Origin: an uncultured Bacillaceae bacterium
Lineage (GTDB): Bacteria; Bacillota; Bacilli; Bacillales; Caldibacillaceae
Length of the DNA stretch: 21,805 nt
Assembly: GCA_937934645.1 (NCBI GenBank)
Contig: CALGYZ010000092.1
Location: forward strand, 1-21,805
Direction: 5' to 3'
Below are positions 1 to 7,798 of the stretch, piece after piece. The notes below the pieces were generated by a model that ran no database searches, was not told the DNA's origin, and saw only the letters and a program-made list of their open reading frames with translations. The position numbers and the translations under genes were made by a program. Numbering within the stretch: the first letter of the stretch is position 1; the number at the start of each line of letters is the position of its first letter.

Positions 1-26
1 AGAATTAAGGAAATAACATGACACAA

Positions 27-56
27 TTGGTATGAAAAGTAAATATAGTATATAAT
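27..56 (+). promoter_or_regulatory. Sigma-A promoter of ccpN-yqfL
   Basis: A TTGGTA -35 element (27-32) lies 18 bases before a perfect TATAAT -10 element (51-56). The expected transcript start is near 63, about 30 bases before the ccpN start. The -10 element lies inside a near-perfect 29-base palindrome (45-73), listed separately. No terminator of the preceding gene is visible in the first 26 bases. Confidence 0.65.
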
Positions 57-73
57 TATTAATTGTATACTAT
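45..73. promoter_or_regulatory. 29-base palindrome over the ccpN -10 region (putative operator)
   Basis: Two 14-base arms (45-58 and 60-73) surround a single central T. They are reverse complements except at one position, where T occurs instead of C. The palindrome covers the -10 box and the predicted transcript start, a classic position for a repressor site. It does not fit the CcpN consensus TRTGHYATAYW that I remember for gapB and pckA. The cognate factor is therefore unknown; autoregulation by CcpN is only a guess. The arms are AT-rich, which weakens the case somewhat. Confidence 0.45.
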
Positions 74-92
74 GTATTTTTTGTGAATTCGG

Positions 93-731
93 GTGGTGAG
101 AAAAATAGAACTGTCGAAACGGCAAGAAAAAATTTTGGAAATCGTAAAAGAAAACGGACCGATTACCGGAGAACATATTGCTGAAAAATTAAATTTAACC
201 CGGGCCACATTGCGCCCGGATTTAGCCATTTTAACAATGGCCGGATTTTTGGATGCAAGACCGCGGGTAGGTTATTTTTATACAGGGAAAAGTAAGACAC
301 AACTTTTGTCCGAAAGCATAAAAAAAATAAAGGTCAGTGAATATAAGTCACTGCCAGTGGTTGTGAACGAAAATGTAACTGTATACGACGCGATTGTTAC
401 CATGTTTTTGGAAGATGTCGGCACATTATTTGTTGTGGATGATAACAATTTGCTTTCCGGAGTACTGTCCAGAAAAGACTGTCTGAGAGCTAGTATCGGT
501 AAGCAAGATCTGAATAACGTACCCGTTCATATTATTATGACGAGAATGCCGAATATCGCCATGTGCAAAAATGATGACGCATTAATTGACGTTGCGGAAA
601 AATTGATGGAAAAACAAATCGATGCAGTGCCGGTCGTAAAAGAAAAGGATGACGGCTATGAAGTCATCGGCCGGGTAACGAAATCTAATATAACGAGGGC
701 TTTTGTTACATTATTCAAAGATGATAAATAA
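93..731 (+). CDS. ccpN: CcpN, repressor of gluconeogenic genes
   Basis: This is a 212-residue regulator. An N-terminal winged helix-turn-helix spans about residues 8-60, including LTRATLRPDLAILTM. Two CBS domains follow (about 80-140 and 145-205), with conserved CBS segments such as GTLFVVDD and VPVHIIMTRMP. In B. subtilis, CcpN represses gapB and pckA under glycolytic conditions and its CBS domains sense nucleotides. It is followed by yqfL 18 bases downstream, the conserved CcpN-modulator pair. An in-frame stop at 84-86 limits the start. The codons available are GTG 93, GTG 96 or the unusual ATA 105. The best SD-like stretch, GGTGGTGA (92-99), overlaps the GTG codons, so the exact start is uncertain. 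The family call is firm. Confidence 0.93.
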   Translation: MVRKIELSKRQEKILEIVKENGPITGEHIAEKLNLTRATLRPDLAILTMAGFLDARPRVGYFYTGKSKTQLLSESIKKIKVSEYKSLPVVVNENVTVYDAIVTMFLEDVGTLFVVDDNNLLSGVLSRKDCLRASIGKQDLNNVPVHIIMTRMPNIAMCKNDDALIDVAEKLMEKQIDAVPVVKEKDDGYEVIGRVTKSNITRAFVTLFKDDK

Positions 732-749
732 GGAGATGATGACTTTCCA

Positions 750-1550
750 ATGGCAAATCCTCCGATATATATCGTATCCGATTCAGTAGGGGAAACTGCA
801 GAACTGGTGACAAGGGCTGCCATGAGCCAGTTTAACGGGGCAACCGTTGAGATGCAAAGGATTCCGTACGTCGAAGACTTTTCAACCATTGATGAAGTGA
901 TATCCCTTGCTAAATTAAATAAAGCACTCATCGTTTATACCCTGGTAAAACCAGAAATAAGAAAATATTTACAAGAACAGGCAAAAAAGGAAAATATATT
1001 CGCCTTTGACATTTTAGGACCGTTGATTGACAAATTTCAAGAAACTTCAGGTGTGACTCCGCGGAATGAACCGGGACTTGTACGGAAATTGGATGACGAT
1101 TATTTTAAAAAAATTGAAGCGATTGAGTTTGCTGTAAAGTATGATGATGGAAAAGATCCGAACGGAATATTAAAGGCGGATATTGTCCTCATCGGAGTTT
1201 CCCGTACGTCGAAAACCCCGCTTTCACAATTTCTGGCTTTAAAAAGGTATAAAGTGGCCAACGTTCCAATTGTACCAGAATTGGAACCGCCTGAAGAGCT
1301 CTTTAAAATTGATCCGAAAAAATGCATCGGGTTAAAAATCAGTCCTGAAAAATTAAATCATATCCGGAAAGAAAGGCTCATCTCCCTCGGTCTCAGTGAA
1401 ACTTCCAGATACGCGACGATGGAAAGAATTAAAGAGGAATTGGATTATTTCCATAAAATTGCAGAAAAAATCGGTTGCCGGTTAATTGACGTAACAAATA
1501 AAGCTGTTGAAGAAACGGCAAATATTATCGTCAATTATTTGAATGAGTAA
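750..1550 (+). CDS. yqfL: YqfL, PPDK regulatory-type kinase/pyrophosphorylase
   Basis: This 266-residue protein belongs to the DUF299 family. Characterised members phosphorylate and dephosphorylate pyruvate phosphate dikinase, using ADP and phosphate. In B. subtilis the YqfL protein instead counteracts CcpN and so affects gluconeogenesis. Visible hallmarks are the N-terminal SDSVGETAE motif (residues 10-18) and the P-loop-like GVSRTSKTP at 149-157. The conserved VPIVPELEPPEELF and CIGLKISPEKLNHIRKERL segments follow. Length is normal for the family. The start ATG 750 has an AGGAG 14 bases upstream, rather far, but the N-terminal motif fixes the frame and start region. It is probably cotranscribed with ccpN. 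No strong terminator follows immediately. Confidence 0.93.
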   Translation: MANPPIYIVSDSVGETAELVTRAAMSQFNGATVEMQRIPYVEDFSTIDEVISLAKLNKALIVYTLVKPEIRKYLQEQAKKENIFAFDILGPLIDKFQETSGVTPRNEPGLVRKLDDDYFKKIEAIEFAVKYDDGKDPNGILKADIVLIGVSRTSKTPLSQFLALKRYKVANVPIVPELEPPEELFKIDPKKCIGLKISPEKLNHIRKERLISLGLSETSRYATMERIKEELDYFHKIAEKIGCRLIDVTNKAVEETANIIVNYLNE

Positions 1551-1876
1551 TACAGGTAAAAAAAGATCCGAATCCCCGGATGATCATGCATTCCCCCTTT
1601 GGGTCTGAATTGCAATAAATTCAACATGCTTTTCTCCGGTTTCCGAATAATGTACAAATCGAATCAGGGCTGTTCCGTGTTGATGTGAACGTCTGTACAC
1701 AATTGCCGGCTACAGCCCTTTAATATGTTTTGATGTGTGGAAAAAAAATTTGTTTATATTATAATAAAAAATTGCAGGTTTTATGTTTAGACTTAGCTAT
1801 TTAAGAATAAACTGAATAATGGATTTCTAATATCAACGGGGCTATATTTTTCGACATGATTATTGCAAAAGATGTT

Positions 1877-1904
1877 AATAAAGCAAAAAGGCTGCTTATT
1901 TTTT
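1877..1904 (+). terminator. Weak terminator-like hairpin after yqfL
   Basis: AATAAAGC (1877-1884) can pair with GCTTATT (1894-1900) with one bulge, and a run of six T follows from 1899. It could end the ccpN-yqfL transcript 330 bases after yqfL. The stem is short and imperfect. Confidence 0.35.
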
Positions 1905-1965
1905 GATTTTTTATGATAAATGCATATCTAGGAAGGAATATACAGAGGTATGTAGAATTATTATA

Positions 1966-1996
1966 TTGACCGTAAAATATAACACCATTCCATAAA
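1966..1996 (+). promoter_or_regulatory. Possible sigma-A promoter of dnaG-sigA
   Basis: TTGACC (1966-1971) is a good -35 element. The best -10 candidate is CATAAA (1991-1996), at a long 19-base spacing. It lies about 105 bases before the dnaG start. The -10 is weak, so this is only a candidate. Confidence 0.35.
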
Positions 1997-2100
1997 TTTT
2001 CCCATTTCCCCCGGTGATTTTTTATACAAAAAAATGTCGAAAGATGCAGGATTTTTCAATTTTAAATCGAATTATTAATATTGTGTACGGAGAGGTTCTC

Positions 2101-3906
2101 ATGGCAGCACGCATTCCTGAGGATAAGATCAAAGAAATCAGCCGATCCGTTGATATTGTTGATGTGGTTAGCGAATATGTCCATTTAAAAAAACAGGGAC
2201 GGAACTATTTCGGTTTATGTCCCTTCCATGATGAAAAAACACCGTCTTTTTCAGTTTCCCCGGAAAAACAAATTTTTTATTGTTTTGGCTGCGGTCAAGG
2301 GGGAAATGTTTTTTCATTCTTAATGGACATCGAAGGCATTTCATTTCAAGAGGCAGCCGTCAAATTAGCAAACCGCGCAAACATTCCGTTGCAAATTAAC
2401 TACTCTCATTCGAGAAGAAGAGTTCCGGATCAGCATGAGAAGATGATGGAAGCCCATGAATTGTTAAGGCAGCTGTATCATCATCTGCTTGTCAATACGA
2501 ATAAAGGACAGGAAGCATTACAATATTTACAAAAACGGAACTTTTCCCAAGAGATCATTGAAGAGTTTCAAATCGGTTATTCCCTGGATGAATGGGACAG
2601 CAGTTTAAAGTTTTTGAAATCAAAGGGATTTTCGGAAGAATTGCTGGAAAAAGCCGGGCTCGTTATAAAAAGTGAAACGAATGAGTCGTATTATGACCGT
2701 TTCCGGGGAAGAATTATGTTTCCCATAACGGATCACAAAGGAAATACCGTTGCTTTTTCCGGCCGGGTGATTGACGGCGGTGAACCGAAATATTTAAACA
2801 GTCCCGAAACCCCGATTTTTCGCAAAGGACAAATTTTATTCAACTTCCACAGGGCAAGGCCCGCAATACGTAAAAAACGGACCGTCGTCATATTTGAAGG
2901 TTTTGCTGACTGCATAGCAGCATACAGCGCGGGAATTGAACATAGTATATGTACGATGGGAACAGCGCTTACGGATGAACAAATTCATACTATCAAAAGA
3001 AATGCTGAACGGGTCATCCTGTGTTTTGATTCAGATTTACCGGGACAAAAGGCGACATTAAAAGCAGGGGAAATGCTCCAGAATTCCGGTTGCCTTGTCC
3101 AAGTTGCCATACTTCCCGATGCAAAAGATCCAGATGAATACATCCGGAAAAAAGGAAAACAATCTTTTATTAACCGGGTAATCAATGAAAGCATTACATT
3201 TATGGCTTTCAAAATGAAATATTACCGGAGGGGGAAAAATTTACAAAACGAAGCGGATCAAATTTTATATATTGATCAGGTACTTCGGGAGCTTTCAAAG
3301 ATTGATAACGCCATTGAGAGAGATGTATATATACGGCAATTGGCCGAAGAGTTCTCATTGTCTCTGGATGCGTTAAAACAACAACAACGAAAAATATATT
3401 ATGAACTGAAAAAAAATACCCGAAACAAAAATGGGACAGAAAAAGAAAAACGATTTTCTCCCGTCATAATAAATAAACAACTGCCAAACCGTTTTGTAAA
3501 TGCAGAGAGAATGTTGATTGCCCATATGCTAAAAAGTGCCTCATTTACGGAACGGGTGCGGAATACATTGAAGGAAACACCTTTTTCCGTAGATGACCAT
3601 CAGGCGATTGTTACTTACTTATATGCATATTATGAAGAAGGAAATGAGCCTGATCTTAACCATTTTCTTAACTTTATCAATGACAGACATTTGAAACAGC
3701 TTGTCGTCGAGATCGGCATGATTCCCGCCGGCAACGAAGTATCCGACAGGGAATTTCAGGACTATATTAAACATGTGATGAATCAACATATATTGTTAAA
3801 GATAAAAGAGAAGGAAAAAGAAAGCAAGGAAGCTGAACGCGAAAAAAATTTTAAAAAAGCAGCAGAAATTGCAAATGAAATCATAAAATTAAAAAGATCA
3901 CTTTAA
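2101..3906 (+). CDS. dnaG: DNA primase DnaG
   Basis: This 601-residue primase makes the RNA primers for leading- and lagging-strand synthesis and acts at the fork with the DnaB-type helicase. The N-terminal CHC2 zinc module has ligands Cys40, His43, Cys61 and Cys64 (CPFH ... CFGCG). The TOPRIM catalytic core follows, with Glu266 in FEGFAD and the Asp310-Ser-Asp312 pair in CFDSDLPG. The helicase-interaction domain is about 460-601, ending in a Lys/Glu-rich helix. The frame is open back to a GTG at 2014. However, ATG 2101 has the SD GGAGAGG at the right distance and gives the family's usual N-terminus (AARIPEDKIKEI). sigA follows 29 bases later, the conserved macromolecular synthesis operon. 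Confidence 0.96.
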   Translation: MAARIPEDKIKEISRSVDIVDVVSEYVHLKKQGRNYFGLCPFHDEKTPSFSVSPEKQIFYCFGCGQGGNVFSFLMDIEGISFQEAAVKLANRANIPLQINYSHSRRRVPDQHEKMMEAHELLRQLYHHLLVNTNKGQEALQYLQKRNFSQEIIEEFQIGYSLDEWDSSLKFLKSKGFSEELLEKAGLVIKSETNESYYDRFRGRIMFPITDHKGNTVAFSGRVIDGGEPKYLNSPETPIFRKGQILFNFHRARPAIRKKRTVVIFEGFADCIAAYSAGIEHSICTMGTALTDEQIHTIKRNAERVILCFDSDLPGQKATLKAGEMLQNSGCLVQVAILPDAKDPDEYIRKKGKQSFINRVINESITFMAFKMKYYRRGKNLQNEADQILYIDQVLRELSKIDNAIERDVYIRQLAEEFSLSLDALKQQQRKIYYELKKNTRNKNGTEKEKRFSPVIINKQLPNRFVNAERMLIAHMLKSASFTERVRNTLKETPFSVDDHQAIVTYLYAYYEEGNEPDLNHFLNFINDRHLKQLVVEIGMIPAGNEVSDREFQDYIKHVMNQHILLKIKEKEKESKEAEREKNFKKAAEIANEIIKLKRSL

Positions 3907-3935
3907 CTGTTTGATTGTTGGAAGGAGGGGAACTA

Positions 3936-5048
3936 ATGGCTGAAAAATCAGCACGTTCCAGAGAAGATGCCGAACTTACTCTTGAACAAGTGAAAGATGA
4001 ATTAATGGAGTTGGGTAAAAAGCAGGGAGAACTTTCCTACGATACCATTGCGAACAAATTGTCGAAATTTGATCTGGATTCTGAACACATGGATGAGTTT
4101 TACGACCAATTAACGGAAGAAGGAATTCAACTGATCGAAGAAAGAGAAGATGCTGAAAAAACGGAAGATGAAGAAGAAGAGGAATTCGATCTGAATGATC
4201 TGAGTGTTCCCCCGGGCGTAAAGATTAATGATCCGGTCCGGATGTATTTAAAAGAGATCGGCAGGGTCGATCTTTTAACTCCCGAAGAAGAAATCGAGCT
4301 TGCCAAACGTATTGCCGAGGGCGACGAAGAGGCTAAAAGAAAATTGGCAGAGGCCAACTTAAGACTTGTTGTCAGTATCGCAAAAAGATATGTCGGCCGC
4401 GGAATGCTCTTCCTCGATTTAATCCAAGAAGGAAATATGGGCTTAATTAAAGCTGTTGAAAAGTTTGATTATCGGAAAGGGTTCAAGTTCAGTACCTATG
4501 CAACCTGGTGGATCCGTCAGGCAATTACAAGGGCAATCGCTGACCAGGCACGGACGATCCGCATTCCGGTCCATATGGTGGAAACGATAAACAAACTGAT
4601 CCGTGTCCAACGTCAATTATTGCAAGACTTGGGCAGAGAACCGACACCGGAAGAGATTGCGGAAGAAATGGACTTAACTCCGGAAAAAGTCCGTGAAATC
4701 TTAAAAATTGCCCAAGAGCCCGTATCATTGGAAACACCGATCGGGGAGGAAGACGATTCCCATCTCGGTGACTTTATTGAAGACCAGGACGCGACATCAC
4801 CTTCGGATCATGCGGCATACGAAATGCTGAAAGAACAACTGGAAGATGTCCTGGATACATTAACTGACAGAGAAGAAAATGTATTGCGTCTCCGTTTTGG
4901 TCTTGATGACGGGCGTACTCGGACGTTGGAAGAAGTAGGAAAAGTTTTTGGAGTCACCCGTGAAAGAATTCGCCAAATTGAAGCGAAAGCATTAAGAAAA
5001 TTGAGACATCCAAGCAGAAGCAAACGTCTGAAAGACTTTTTGGAATAA
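3936..5048 (+). CDS. sigA: RNA polymerase primary sigma factor SigA (RpoD)
   Basis: This 370-residue housekeeping sigma factor is nearly the same length as the B. subtilis protein. Region 1.1 at the N-terminus is short and followed by a very acidic stretch (about residues 70-85). Region 1.2/2 contains DPVRMYLKEIGRV and the -10 recognition and melting segment FSTYATWWIRQAITRAIADQ. Region 3 has IRIPVHMVETINKL. Region 4.2 carries the -35 recognition helix in GKVFGVTRERIRQIEAKAL. An earlier in-frame TTG at 3915 is open, but ATG 3936 is preceded by GGAAGGAGGGG and gives the expected N-terminus. It is cotranscribed with dnaG and followed by a strong terminator. Confidence 0.97.
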   Translation: MAEKSARSREDAELTLEQVKDELMELGKKQGELSYDTIANKLSKFDLDSEHMDEFYDQLTEEGIQLIEEREDAEKTEDEEEEEFDLNDLSVPPGVKINDPVRMYLKEIGRVDLLTPEEEIELAKRIAEGDEEAKRKLAEANLRLVVSIAKRYVGRGMLFLDLIQEGNMGLIKAVEKFDYRKGFKFSTYATWWIRQAITRAIADQARTIRIPVHMVETINKLIRVQRQLLQDLGREPTPEEIAEEMDLTPEKVREILKIAQEPVSLETPIGEEDDSHLGDFIEDQDATSPSDHAAYEMLKEQLEDVLDTLTDREENVLRLRFGLDDGRTRTLEEVGKVFGVTRERIRQIEAKALRKLRHPSRSKRLKDFLE

Positions 5049-5060
5049 AATTTTCTGAGC

Positions 5061-5091
5061 CGGTTTGCATCAGGCAAACCGCTTTTTTTTT
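5061..5091 (+). terminator. Rho-independent terminator of dnaG-sigA
   Basis: CGGTTTGC (5061-5068) pairs perfectly with GCAAACCG (5074-5081) across a five-base loop, followed by C and nine T. Confidence 0.93.
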
Positions 5092-5175
5092 ACATTTTTT
5101 GATAAAGCATTAACATTTCTTGAGATATATTTTAAAGAAAACCGTTTCAATTTGCAAATACCGGATGAAAGAAAA

Positions 5176-5189
5176 TGAAAGCGTTGTAA
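5176..5189 (+). promoter_or_regulatory. Probable cre (CcpA) site upstream of the acyl-CoA dehydrogenase
   Basis: TGAAAGCGTTGTAA matches the cre consensus TGWAANCGNTNWCA at all positions except the C near the end. A possible promoter overlaps it: TTGTAA (5184-5189), then 18 bases, then TATATA (5208-5213). Binding there would block transcription, consistent with glucose repression of a fatty-acid or branched-chain degradation gene. The start codon is about 100 bases further on. Confidence 0.5.
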
Positions 5190-5313
5190 AAATATATTTG
5201 AATTCATTATATATTCTAACAAGTGTAAAATCAATTGCTAATAATGAAAACAGGAACATGTACATATATATATACGGGAGATTGGTACAAAATGAATAAA
5301 GGAGGAGAGGGAT

Positions 5314-6453
5314 ATGGATTATGAGCTGACGGAAGAGCAGCTGATGATCCGGGATACGATTCGTGAGTTTGCACAGGAAGAAGTGGCAAAAGATGTTTTG
5401 GAAAGGGACCGGAAAAAGGAATTTCCTAAAGATATTTTTAAAAAGCTGGCTGAATTAGGTATGATGGGACTTCCCTTTCCGGAAGAGTATGGCGGTGCCG
5501 GTGCGGATACAATTAGTTTTGCAATTGTTGTAGAAGAACTGAGCAAAGTTTGTGCTTCTACGGGAATTACCTATTCTGCCCATATTTCACTTGGCGGAGA
5601 GCCGATCAATTTGTTCGGTACAAAAGAGCAGAAAGAAAAGTATTTAGTTCCTCTGTGCATGGGTGAGTCCCTTGGAGCTTTCGGACTGACTGAACCTGAA
5701 GCGGGATCGGATGCGGGAGGAACAAGAACGACTGCAGAACTGAAGGACGGTTCGTTTGTGATTAACGGGAATAAATGCTTCATTACGAATGCCAGTTATG
5801 CAAAATTTTTAGCGTTAACAGCCGTAACGGGATGGAAGAATGAAAAAAAAGAAATCAGTGCAATTATTGTTCCGACAGATGCTGAAGGATTTTATATTTA
5901 CGACAATTATGAAAAGATGGGATTACATGCTTCGAATACGACCGAATTAGTATTGGAAAATGTCACAGTACCTGAAGAAAATTTACTTGGAAAACGCGGC
6001 GAGGGGTTGAAACAATTTTTAAGGACTCTTGACGGCGGAAGAATCGGAATTGGTGCAATGGCTGTCGGAATTGCTGTCGGTGCATATGAAAGAGCATTGC
6101 AATATGCAAAAGAAAGAAAACAATTTGGAAGAAGGCTCGCTGATCACCAGGTGATTCAATTTAAACTGGCAGATATGGCCATGAAGATTGAATTGGCGCG
6201 GAATATGGTATATAAAGCTGCATGGCTGAAAGACCGGGGCAGGCCGTTTACGAAAGAAGCAGCAATGTGCAAACTTTTTGCATCTGAAATGTGCATGGAA
6301 GTCACAAGGGACGCGGTTCAAATCCACGGCGGAAACGGATATATGAAAGAATATCATGTGGAAAGATATATGCGTGATGCCAAGCTTCTCGAAATTGGCG
6401 AAGGAACATCAGAGGTCCAAAGAATGGTGATCGCCAGACAAATAGGACTTTGA
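5314..6453 (+). CDS. Acyl-CoA dehydrogenase, short/branched-chain type
   Basis: This 379-residue FAD flavoprotein oxidises an acyl-CoA to the trans-2-enoyl-CoA and passes electrons to ETF. Visible signatures include the N-terminal helical domain (LTEEQLMIRDTIREFAQEEV) and the GAFGLTEPEAGSDAGG segment near residue 130. RKQFGRRLADHQVIQFKLADM follows, then IHGGNGYMKEYHVERYMRDAK and EIGEGTSEVQR. The Glu in GEGTSE (residue 363) sits where the catalytic base of butyryl- and medium-chain enzymes lies. It resembles the B. subtilis AcdA/MmgC group, but chain-length preference cannot be read from the sequence. The ATG has a strong AAAGGAGGAGAGG SD. It stands alone, with no thiolase, hydratase or ETF neighbour. 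A probable cre site lies upstream. Confidence 0.93.
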   Translation: MDYELTEEQLMIRDTIREFAQEEVAKDVLERDRKKEFPKDIFKKLAELGMMGLPFPEEYGGAGADTISFAIVVEELSKVCASTGITYSAHISLGGEPINLFGTKEQKEKYLVPLCMGESLGAFGLTEPEAGSDAGGTRTTAELKDGSFVINGNKCFITNASYAKFLALTAVTGWKNEKKEISAIIVPTDAEGFYIYDNYEKMGLHASNTTELVLENVTVPEENLLGKRGEGLKQFLRTLDGGRIGIGAMAVGIAVGAYERALQYAKERKQFGRRLADHQVIQFKLADMAMKIELARNMVYKAAWLKDRGRPFTKEAAMCKLFASEMCMEVTRDAVQIHGGNGYMKEYHVERYMRDAKLLEIGEGTSEVQRMVIARQIGL

Positions 6454-6563
6454 TTTTCATTTCTCCTGAAAATATCAGCAATGGGTTTTTATTTTTTTGA
6501 ATATAAAGTAAAATATGAATAGTCAGTATACAGATGGACAAGAACGGCAAAGGGGAGAGAGGG

Positions 6564-6923
6564 ATGAAAAAAAATGCACTTATTCCCTATTTATTAATTA
6601 TGGTATTGGGGCTGGGATTGGTGGTAGCACTCTCTTTCATCGGACTGGCTGACATGAAGAAGAATAAAGCAGAATCAGTAGGCGGAAGTGAAGATTCCGC
6701 GGCAGCAGCAACGCCTGAAGAAATATATACGAGCTCATGTATGTCCTGCCATGGTACGGAATATGAAGGTGGAATGGGACCGGAATTAAAAAACGTTGAA
6801 GAGCGTTTATCTGAGGAAGAAATTAAAGATGTATTAAAAAATGGACGCGGTGCCATGCCGGGGGATCTCGTACCGGAAGAGGTTTTGGATGATATGACTG
6901 AATGGCTGATTACGTTAGAATAA
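6564..6923 (+). CDS. cccA: Cytochrome c550, membrane-anchored
   Basis: This 119-residue c-type cytochrome carries electrons on the outer face of the membrane. A single N-terminal membrane segment (about residues 7-27) acts as an uncleaved anchor. A Ser/Ala-rich linker (about 38-50) follows, then a haem domain with Cys59-Met-Ser-Cys62-His63. Met98 in GAMPGDLVPE is the likely second haem iron ligand. Size and layout match B. subtilis CccA. The frame is open from ATG 6534, but ATG 6564 has GGGGAGAGAGGG directly before it and starts with MKKNALIPYL as in relatives. It has its own downstream terminator, so it is probably monocistronic. Confidence 0.94.
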   Translation: MKKNALIPYLLIMVLGLGLVVALSFIGLADMKKNKAESVGGSEDSAAAATPEEIYTSSCMSCHGTEYEGGMGPELKNVEERLSEEEIKDVLKNGRGAMPGDLVPEEVLDDMTEWLITLE

Positions 6924-6966
6924 AAGCGAGGAACATAATTTTTAAATGTTAAAATTAGGTTCATGC

Positions 6967-6998
6967 AGCATCCATAACTTTTTGATGGATGCTTTTTT
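6967..6998 (+). terminator. Rho-independent terminator of cccA
   Basis: AGCATCCAT (6967-6975) pairs perfectly with ATGGATGCT (6985-6993) across a nine-base loop, ending in six T. Confidence 0.88.
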
Positions 6999-7072
6999 GT
7001 TGAATTGAATTTCCTTCCAAATTCCTGTAATTTTATATATAGATTCCATAGAAAGTATGGTGAGACTGATTA

Positions 7073-7798
7073 ATGGTCAAAATATCCAAGCGTTTGAAAA
7101 CAATAGCACAATACATACCAGAAAACAGTGTGCTTGCGGATATCGGATCGGATCACGCTTACCTGCCTGTTTTTGCAGTAGAAAAAGGACTGGCAAAAAA
7201 AGTCATTGCAGGAGAAATTGCAGACGGTCCGTATCAATCCGCATTATCAAATGTAAAGGAAGCCGGATACGGCGATGTTATCCGTGTGCGGAAAGGCGAC
7301 GGATTGTCTGTGATCCGTAATGATGACGGGGTGGATTGTATAACGATTGCAGGTATGGGCGGCACGTTGATCGTTTCAATTCTGGAACAAGGAAAAGAAA
7401 AATTAAAAGGAGTAAAACGGATAATTTTACAACCAAATATAGCAGCCGATACCGTCCGCAGCTGGTTAATAAATAATAATTGGGAACTGACCGGTGAAAC
7501 CATAATTCAGGAAGATCGCCACATTTACGAAATTTTGATTGCTGAACCGGGTGACGGAAGCAATCCGTATTCCAAAGAGCAGGATAAAGAAATTTTTTTT
7601 GGCCCGTTTTTATTGAAAGAAAAAAATTCGGCATTTCAAACGAAATGGAAAAATGAATATAACAAATGGAAAAAAATTATCCGCGAGTTGGAAAATGCGG
7701 TTGATCATGAGGAAGCCATGGAAAAGAAAAACCGCTTAAGTAAATATATACGCTGGTATGAGGAGGAATTTACTGATGAAGCAACCAAACGGCAATGA
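7073..7798 (+). CDS. trmK: TrmK, tRNA (adenine22-N1)-methyltransferase
   Basis: This 241-residue SAM-dependent methyltransferase modifies adenine 22 in the D-loop of tRNAs in Gram-positive bacteria. The Rossmann SAM motif is DIGSDHAYLP (residues 23-32). It is followed by the family segments VIAGEIADGPYQSA and CITIAGMGGTLIVSIL (catalytic NPPF-like position replaced by the family's GMGG), and IILQPNIAADTVRSWL. The C-terminal part is a charged coiled coil (about 175-235). GGTGAG sits eight bases before ATG 7073. Its last 23 bases overlap the yqfO start, indicating translational coupling, and this pairing is conserved in Bacillaceae. Confidence 0.94.
   Translation: MVKISKRLKTIAQYIPENSVLADIGSDHAYLPVFAVEKGLAKKVIAGEIADGPYQSALSNVKEAGYGDVIRVRKGDGLSVIRNDDGVDCITIAGMGGTLIVSILEQGKEKLKGVKRIILQPNIAADTVRSWLINNNWELTGETIIQEDRHIYEILIAEPGDGSNPYSKEQDKEIFFGPFLLKEKNSAFQTKWKNEYNKWKKIIRELENAVDHEEAMEKKNRLSKYIRWYEEEFTDEATKRQ

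Larger units (their letters stand above)
1551..2100. other. 550-base gap without a gene, where relatives carry yqxD
   Basis: No open frame here on either strand looks like a gene, and I see no recognisable YqxD (DUF188) remnant. The region holds three things. An 8-base inverted repeat AGGGCTGT/ACAGCCCT (1666-1673 and 1712-1719) has a 38-base loop. A weak terminator-like hairpin lies at 1877-1904. A possible dnaG promoter lies at 1966-1996. A tiny frame at 1856-1906 (16 codons, no SD) ends in the terminator-like stem and is not convincing. The DNA is very AT-rich after 1740. Confidence 0.6.

Noticed and set aside
50..64. Possible PerR box within the ccpN palindrome
   Set aside because: Only about 10 of 14 positions match and the symmetry centre is different; AT-rich coincidence.
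1856..1906. 16-codon frame in the gap before dnaG
   Set aside because: No SD, runs into a terminator-like stem, and has no known match.
2014..2100. 29-codon extension upstream of dnaG
   Set aside because: ATG 2101 has a good SD and the family N-terminus; the extension has no SD and is not primase-like.
6019..6357. 112-codon minus-strand frame
   Set aside because: It is antisense to the conserved acyl-CoA dehydrogenase, with no SD or family features.
7057..7320. 87-codon plus-strand frame at the trmK start
   Set aside because: It overlaps trmK in another frame; trmK motifs and SD are clear, and this frame is Arg/Cys-rich nonsense.
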